From assembly GCA_024867545.1 (NCBI GenBank), contig JANFNE010000096.1, forward strand, positions 1 to 35,017: a DNA stretch of 35,017 nt. Direction: 5' to 3'. The DNA comes from Phytopythium helicoides (taxonomy: Eukaryota; Oomycota; Peronosporomycetes; Pythiales; Pythiaceae). Shown piece after piece: positions 29,401 through 35,017 of this stretch (the first letter of the stretch is position 1; the number at the start of each line of letters is the position of its first letter). The notes under the pieces were generated by a model. It saw nothing but the letters and a program-made list of their open reading frames with translations, was not told where the DNA came from and searched no databases. Both the position numbers and the translations under genes were made by a program.

Positions 29401-30544
29401 ATATATGCCTCCTGGCATTTGTTTTTCTTGTGATCACGGAGCTGCTCGTGGGTGACGAAAATCATCGAGCATTTGGGCAACCATGCTTTCCCACAAAGCG
29501 CTCAGGATTGGTGATGTACATCGCATGAGAGTTGTGGGACAGAATACTCATCGTGCTCTCGTATGACTTGGTTGATTCGATGACCCGACTGTACTCCTGA
29601 GTCGCTTCGTCGAACGTGTACACCTCGATGTTTAGGTTGAAGCAGTCTTCCACGTCGCTGAGTTGATACAGCTCAACAGGTGGCAGACTCTTGTACAGCT
29701 TTGGAAATGTCAAGCTGTCGAAGGTCACTCCTTTGTACGTTAGCCACCGCTTGACTGCCGCCTTGGTAGGAGCGACAAGTCGCTGACGCGAAGGCTTCTC
29801 TCCCTCGATGAGGTGGTACGCAATGCAGTAGAAGAGACACTTTGTCGATTGAGGTGGCTGGGGAAAATGATGACGTGTCGGTTGGAGCGAATGACCTCAG
29901 GGATCACAGCCTCCTCCGACCCAAGCTTGTGAGTGCGGTAGTAGAGAGTGAGCTTGAATGCGTCAACGGACTTGAGCATGTAAGACGATGTGGGGATATC
30001 GATGGTTTGGTCAAGCACAATGTTTCTGAGGTCGTCCATACTATGAATGGCATCTTTACGAGTGTTGATTGTTTGCGGGCCAGGGACTGAGCTGTTCTTA
30101 AAAATCGAGGTGTTGTGGTTGGCGGGATGGAAGTGTTTCGTGTCTAGAGGATCATTGCGGTTGACAAGCGTGAATCCAATAGCCACATCAACTTAAACGC
30201 ATGCTTCTGGTGAAGGAGCACATTCTCAATGTGGTCGTAGAACTCATGTTCCTTGAGCCCTTTGTAAAGTGAATCTCTGAGTGCTTGTTTTTGATTACTC
30301 CATGCGATACAGGACGCTCGAAGTCAGATGCTAGATGCTTTTGGAGCTTGCTGAGCGGGATGCTGTAGTGCTTGGCGAGTAGTTTTTGCTTTTTCTGGGA
30401 ACGAAGATCGGAGATGTAGACAATGCGACCGGTCTCGTTGCGAACCTTGACACGGTATTGGATGCCTGTCTTGGCTCGCCACGGTTTGATATCCTTCTTG
30501 GTGAGACCAAGGCTCATCAGTCCGTCGAGTTCGTAGTCGCGCAT
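26436..30544 (-). CDS. polB: Protein-primed family B DNA polymerase
   Basis: Replicative polymerase of the element, about 1,365 codons. Start at 30544 (MRDYELDGLMSLGLTKKDIK). A long N-terminal region contains a Cys/His zinc finger at CPKCSMIFVTHEQLRDH (~29.48 kb). Exonuclease motifs: YDFEAIL (Exo I, ~29.28 kb), GFNSGRYDMQL (Exo II, ~28.90 kb) and WYNDLD (Exo III, ~28.41 kb). Then comes an EndoVII/HNH-like insert (CGLCYEPL...SADRINN...CSSCNIARKD, ~28.0-28.13 kb). Polymerase motif A around DANA/YLWCLGQDMPCG (~27.78 kb), motif B KLVGNSPYG (~27.29 kb), motif C MDTDSGYI (~26.99 kb), KxY-type SSKNYICYD (~26.79 kb). The C-terminus with NRGFRVVKQ ends at 26436. Frame slips near 30.28, 29.86, 29.48, 28.45, 27.79, 27.47 and 26.70 kb. 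Exonuclease and polymerase catalytic residues are all present. Confidence 0.85.
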
Positions 30545-30549
30545 GGGTG

Positions 30550-30555
30550 CTATAT
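30550..30555 (-). promoter_or_regulatory. ATATAG motif before PolB
   Basis: Minus strand CATATAG followed by CACCC and the PolB ATG at 30544; nearly the same as ATATAAG-CAACC-ATG of the integrase. Confidence 0.5.
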
Positions 30556-30560
30556 GGGAG

Positions 30561-31149
30561 GGGGAGATTGTCAAGATGAAAAATAAAATAAATAAAACAG
30601 CAAACAGATATAAAATAAAATACGATTCCTTGAAGAGATTTACAATTAATGCTAGATGGATGTTTGTGCCCGTTGGGGGTCTCATAGGATTGACTTTGGA
30701 ACCGGATGACCATTTCTATCTGGATTGGCTTGGAAGCTGAGCGCGGACACGTGTCCGAGATGGTCATATCTGAGGTCGACGATATGGTCGCAGGGTGGGG
30801 ACAGCTGTCGAGCTGGTGGTCATTTCTATCTGCACCCCGGAGTGTGGTTAGAGATTGGAGCAGCACCCCCAGTTGGGGGGGGAGGGAGGTACATCGTCCA
30901 ACGAGTCGGGCAACCAAGAGTCGGCGGGTCTTGTCAGAGTAGGCGTTTGACGCGAGGACCCCGTTCTAACATATGACACCGAGCGTGTATCCGCGCATGC
31001 TATGGTGTTAAAGAGGGTCGCATTGCATGAGAGGCTGCGAGCGGTCTGTTCGTTGAAAACAGCTGCTTTTGATTAGAGGTTACGAGAGGTTGTATCTTAC
31101 GGTAAGATACGATGCGGTTACACGAAACATAAAAACGTTCGCGTACCGT
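30561..31149. other. Non-coding junction with palindromes and an A-rich tract
   Basis: Holds no recognisable gene. It contains an A/T-rich tract (about 30575-30630), a perfect 14-bp palindrome CGGACACGTGTCCG (30744-30757) with a central CACGTG, three copies of a TGGTCATTTCTATCTG-like word (near 30711, 30763, 30816), a G7-G8 run near 30875, and the inverted repeat GTATCTTAC/GTAAGATAC (31092-31110). It must contain the right edge of the viral element and the left break of the copia element. Confidence 0.55.
31092..31110. repeat. Perfect 9-bp inverted repeat, 1-base spacer
   Basis: GTATCTTAC-G-GTAAGATAC, in the junction between the viral element and the truncated retrotransposon. Confidence 0.7.
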
Positions 31150-31153
31150 GCCA

Positions 31154-34100
31154 TTACATACTACTGATGTTAGAAAGCTTGAGACCCAGTTCGCAAGGAT
31201 TGTACACGTCCTTGGCGTCGGTTTGATTAAAGCGAGCTGCAACATCTCTGATGTACTGGGTCTGTCGGAGGCAGAGTACTCGGCGCTTTCGATCGTAGTC
31301 GATTTCCATGCCGAGCATGAACTTGGCGACCCCAAGCTCCTTCATCTTGAATTCACGCTTCAATTCTGCCTTCACTGCTTGGATGTCGGCTCGAAGCTTG
31401 GCTGCGCCAATCATGGCGTCCACATACAAGCACACGTAGACGTATTCGGCACCCACCCGCTTGACGTAAATGCATTATCTGCGCCACAGCTGACGAAACC
31501 ATTCTTCATGAACACGCGATGGATCGTCTTGTTCCATGCGGAGGACGCCTGCTTCAATCCATAGAGCGCCTTGTTCAGCTTTAGAACCATGTTCCCATTG
31601 ACTTCCAACCCTTCAGGCACTTCCATGAAGACTTCTTCCTCGAGGTCGCTATTAAGGAAAGCTGTGTCAACATCGAGTTGTTCCATCTCATAGCCTGAGA
31701 CGCGCACGTTGCCAAGAACACTCGAATCGAGTTCATGTTCGCTACGGGTGAGTACGTTTCAAAGAAGTTCACACCGAACTCTTGCTTGAATCCCTTGGCA
31801 ACGAGTCGAGCCTTGTAGCGAACGATGTTACCATGTTCATCGCGCTTCTTGGCGAACACCCACCGACTCCCAATAGTGCGCATGTCGGCTTTGCGCGGAA
31901 CCAGGGTCCATGTCCCGTTAGCATCGTGCGCGGCGAGCTCATTGTGCGTCGCCACCTTCCATTGGTCCTTCTCGCCACTTGTCATAGCTTGTTCGTACGA
32001 GGACGGCACGTCTGCCGACACACTCGTTGCTGCCGCATCCACTATTGCTGCCAGTGCGTACTCATCATCGTCCATGCGAGGACGCTTAGGACGTGGAACA
32101 ATGCTGCCGTCCATGTCCCCGTCGTCAATGCTATCCAAAAGCAGCTGCTGATGCGACGTATTCTCCAGTGGCGGCAAGATACGCTGTTCCTCCCGGGCTC
32201 GTCCGGAGCGCTGCACAGGTGGGTGGAACACCACCACGTCACTTGACATTGGGGTAGGTGGGAGGTGAGGCGTCGCCTGCGGTGTCTCCTCCATTGGAAC
32301 GTCCTCTTCCACCGGCGTTTCGCCCACCATTTGCTCGTCTTCCACGACAGGTTGCGGGGCGGAGCGCTCCACATCGTCCTTTTCTACCAGAATTTGGGTG
32401 ATTGGCCCACTGACTGGAGTCACCGCAGCATCGTAGATCCCATTGACTTCGCGCTCATCGAGCGCTACTGATCTTGACACCTTGACAACACCAGCGTCAA
32501 TGTCCAGCACCTTGTATCCCTTGGTCCCATCGGCATAACCAAGCAGCATGCACATGTAGCTCTTGGCATCCAGCTTGGTACGCTTTGCGTCGTCAACATG
32601 GGCGTACCCATACGACCCGAACACGCGCAAGTGGTCCAGCCGCGGCTTCACCTTGAAGCACAACTCATATGCGTGACGTCTGGGTGTGCGCTGTTCGTAG
32701 TCCGATTCACCAAATACCCTGCGGTACTCACCGCCTCAGCCCACCATCGGAGCGCCACACTCTTGTAGTGGATCAATGCTGCGCGCCTTCTCCATGAGCG
32801 TCCGGTTCATCCGTTCAGCCACGCCATTTTGCTGTGGACTGTACGGAACCGTGCGCTGGTGGACAATTCCACTTGCTTGACATATACCGTCGAAGGTCTT
32901 GTTGACAAACTCAGTGCCATTGTCCGAACGGATGACCTTGATGCGTTCTTCCCACTGGTTCTCGTAAAGAGCCTTAAACTCACGAAACTTGGTCGCCACC
33001 TCGCTCTTCTTCTTCAAGAAGTATACCACAACATAACGCGAGTAGTCATCGACGAAGGTGAGCACGTACTTGGCTCCACCCGCTGACTTGGTCTTCATGG
33101 GACCCATCAAGTCCGTGTGAACCAGCTCCAGCACACGCGACGTCCTTTGTCTGCGATTGAGCTGGGAATCTTGCGACCGTTTTGCTTGCCTTTCATACAC
33201 CCGCCGCATAGGGTATCGCTGTCCTGAGCGATTGAAGGCATACCATCCGTCGTCTTCTGTGTCCGCGCGTAGTTGTCATGACTCGGATGCCCCATCCGAG
33301 CATGCCACAACTCCCACTCGCCATTGTAGGCAGAGTAGTCTACGAAGCGCGCTTGCTCCGGCTCCGTATCCATAGTATACGTGTTGCCGTGCCGCTTTGC
33401 CATTGCAACCAGGTCCATCCCATGCCAGATCTTGCAGTAGTCCGTGCCGAACTCAGCACTAAGACCGCGCTCAGTCAATTTGCCAATTGACAATAGTCGA
33501 CGGTCCAGATCAGGGATGTGGAGCACGTCCACCATCCTGATAGTCAGGCCGGTCGCGCTCACCATGCGCGCGGATCCGCGACCCACCACCTGGAGCTTCT
33601 TGCCGTCCGCAATGGTCACGTCGACTGGTTTCGAGAGCGCCTGGTACTCGAACAGGTCCGTCCTGTTCGGCGTCATGTGCGATGACGCACCACTGTCGAT
33701 CAGCCAACCACTGCCAAAGGTCGACGCACCAGCCGAAAACACGACTTCATCTCGGCCGCTAGTCGTTACGTTCGGGCAGTCCCGCTTCATGTGACCCGAC
33801 TGGCCACACCCAAAGCACTTGCCCTTGAAGCCGCCATTGTTGCTGCGCGTGCCCCTGCCGCGACGACCAATGCCGTTGATACGCTTGCTGCCATGAGTCT
33901 GGACCCGTGCCATAAAGGCACGCTCCGTCACCTCATGCTTCTGGAGCTTCTCGTGCTCCTCAGCAGCTTCTCCTTGACCTCGATCAGTGAGACACCCTTG
34001 GTGTTCTCAATGATCGATACTAGGAGGTCATACTCGCTTGGCAGACTACCAAGTAGCACCACGAGCTGGCGTCCATCGTCGACAGCCTCGCCGACAGCCT

Positions 34101-34521
34101 GGAGGCTCACGACCAGCTCATCAAAGCGGTCCAGATGAGCCGCCATGCTGGCGCCATCCTCCATCTTGAACTCGTGAAGGCGGCGTGTAAGCGCCACGCG
34201 GTTGTGCAGTGTCGAGCGATTATAAAATTCGCGCAGCGTGTCCCAAGCTTGCTTGGCAGTCACCGTCCCACGAATCTTGGTCTGGTGCTCCAGCGTGATG
34301 CCCTGGGCGATGATGGCGAAGGCCTTCAAATCCGCCGTGCGCCACTCGTCGGTCATCTCTTGTTCCGGCTTCACCACCTCAACATGCGCGATGAGGCCCT
34401 TGCGGGCGAGCGTCATCCGCATGTTGAACTCCCAGTGGAAGTAGTTGTCACTTCCAAGGAGGTCTCCGGGTTGCTTCATGGTCGTCGGTCTTGGTGTCGC
34501 TGGGTAGGGGTTTGGGCTCAT
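31154..34521 (-). CDS. Copia gag-pol polyprotein, truncated and inactive-looking
   Basis: Start at 34521 (MSPNPYPATPRPTT). Gag with the UBN2-type region (LLGSDNYFHWEFNMR), zinc knuckle CFGCGQSGHMKRDC (~33.82 kb), aspartic protease WLIDSGASSHM (~33.70 kb), pre-integrase HHCC zinc site (LWHARMGHPSHDN, CGGCMKGKQ), integrase core (HTDLMGPM, RSDNGTEFVN, NGVAERMNRTLMEK), and reverse transcriptase (GSRWVFAKKRDEHG, KARLVAKGFKQE, LDVDTAFLNSDLEEEVFMEV, ALYGLKQASSAWNK). The catalytic YVDD box reads LYVDAMIG at ~31.425 kb, losing the second metal-binding Asp. Frame slips at ~33.93, ~33.15, ~32.72, ~31.70 and ~31.45 kb. The protein stops after NPCELGLKLS where copia pol normally runs on into RNase H. Confidence 0.85.
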
Positions 34522-34525
34522 AACC
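34514..34525 (-). promoter_or_regulatory. Putative primer-binding site, half-tRNA iMet type
   Basis: Minus strand GGTTATGAGCCC directly after the LTR end CA is complementary to the anticodon arm GGGCTCATAACC of initiator tRNA-Met, as in Drosophila copia, which uses a tRNA cut in the anticodon loop. The gag ATG lies inside it. Confidence 0.5.
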
Positions 34526-35017
34526 TGGTTGGCTAGGTGGTGAAACCCGAAGTGAAATGTAGATTGAATTTGGTTTTATACGACTGATAGCCCTTGATCT
34601 CCTGATGCTAGAACACTAAGACAAACTATCCGAGTCGCAATATTTGCATTGCGCATAGATCCGTTGTGAGCCCATTCGGCCCAAACTTCACCAACTTGAC
34701 CTAGTTGCACTTCACCGAATTAGCCAATCAGGATCAAGCATCACAAGTACCGTGGGCGGATCCGCCCAATCAGATTTCAGGAGCGTGCCATCCGCCCAAT
34801 CAGGTGTAGGCACCACGCCAGGCACGCGTGCCGCAGCAACCGACTCGCTGTGAGCACGCGCCAACGCTAACCAGTTGATGCATGAGCGGCGCACTTACAA
34901 CACCATCAATCTTTTGATGGATGAGATCCTCTCGAAGGTAGAGAGGTTTAGATGAATAGATGATCGCTTGACGTAATGTCGTTATGCTTACTGCAAGCAC
35001 GCACTCCTTCATCATCT
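34526..35017 (-). repeat. 5' LTR of the copia element (incomplete)
   Basis: Non-coding sequence before gag, ending CCAACCA next to the primer site. It has a TATA box GTATAAAA (34580-34574) about 48 bases before the LTR end, two copies of CTGATTGGGCGGAT (CCAAT-type boxes) near 34755-34805, and a perfect palindrome GGGCGGATCCGCCC (34754-34767). The start of the LTR is beyond the window. Confidence 0.5.

Larger units (their letters stand above)
14867..30560. mobile_element. Integrated Polinton/Maverick-type (Polinton-like virus) element
   Basis: About 15.7 kb of compact, mostly intron-less viral genes: capsid proteins (major, minor, penton), adenain-like protease, packaging ATPase, S74 fibre, DDE integrase with chromodomain, and protein-primed polymerase B. 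Known Polintons combine integrase, pPolB, ATPase, protease and double-jelly-roll capsid genes, and the same set is seen here. No terminal inverted repeats or 6-bp target duplication could be found by eye, so ends are set by the outermost genes and motifs. Coding density is far higher and GC content lower than in the host genes to the left. Confidence 0.85.
31150..35017 (-). mobile_element. Ty1/copia LTR retrotransposon, 3'-truncated
   Basis: Domain order protease, integrase, reverse transcriptase defines copia type. The element reads from the right (5' LTR at 34526 and beyond) to the left and breaks off at about 31.16 kb, soon after the RT domain. RNase H, polypurine tract and 3' LTR are not found. 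The 5' LTR runs out of the window. Confidence 0.85.

Noticed and set aside
30951..30980. Minus-strand TGTTAGAACGGGG taken at first as the start of the copia 3' LTR
   Set aside because: The sequence following it shows no match to the right-hand LTR at 34526-35017, and pol is already truncated 180 bases before it.
14600..31150. Terminal inverted repeats of the viral element
   Set aside because: Comparison by eye of both flanks gave no inverted match longer than would be expected by chance; left unassigned.
34511..34530. CTCATAACC resembling a tRNA-Met gene
   Set aside because: Only the anticodon arm matches; no A/B box or acceptor stem follows. Explained as a primer-binding site.

Overview
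The window looks like nuclear DNA of a stramenopile, most probably an oomycete. Host genes are GC-rich, have introns of roughly 60-110 bases with GT...AG borders, and include an uncommon protein architecture (CAP-Gly + IQ + PPP phosphatase + EF-hands). No species can be named from the sequence alone.

Layout. Bases 1-14,500 are host chromosome. They hold a TMEM208/SND2-type ER membrane protein (+), a Bub2/Cdc16-type TBC GTPase-activating protein (-), the CAP-Gly/IQ/phosphatase/EF-hand protein (+), a telobox Myb-domain protein that may bind telomeric DNA (+), a PX-domain AGC kinase (-), and the 3' part of a GH5 endoglycoceramidase-like gene (-) whose 5' half is absent. At 14.53-14.74 kb lies a minisatellite built from GGTTC-type heptamers.

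Bases ~14.87-30.56 kb are an integrated Polinton/Maverick-type or Polinton-like virus. Its genes are: a small zinc-ribbon-like protein, two tandem ExoX-C-like mini-proteins, double-jelly-roll major capsid protein (MCP), adenain-like cysteine protease, pVI/pX-like minor capsid protein with GG cleavage sites, penton, FtsK/HerA-type packaging ATPase, a fibre with a C-terminal S74 chaperone, a large virion-type protein with a repeated module, a chromodomain DDE integrase, protein-primed DNA polymerase B with an EndoVII/HNH-like insert, and two small unknowns. Together these cover self-synthesis, integration, packaging, capsid building, maturation and attachment. The genes are packed almost end to end. 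At least ten start codons are preceded within 2-20 bases by an ATATAG/TATAAG motif, which in three cases overlaps the upstream gene's stop codon. Tandem repeats with covarying palindromes lie at 15.50-15.80 kb.

Bases ~31.15-35.0 kb are a damaged Ty1/copia retrotransposon on the minus strand: partial 5' LTR, primer-binding site, gag-pol. RNase H and the 3' LTR are missing, and the RT motif reads YVDA instead of YVDD.

Many genes, both conserved host genes and viral genes, are interrupted by single-base frame slips, several in homopolymers. This points to uncorrected assembly indels at least as much as to gene decay, so the 'broken' state of each gene should be treated with caution. Coordinates of multi-exon genes give the whole coding span; introns are listed in the evidence.
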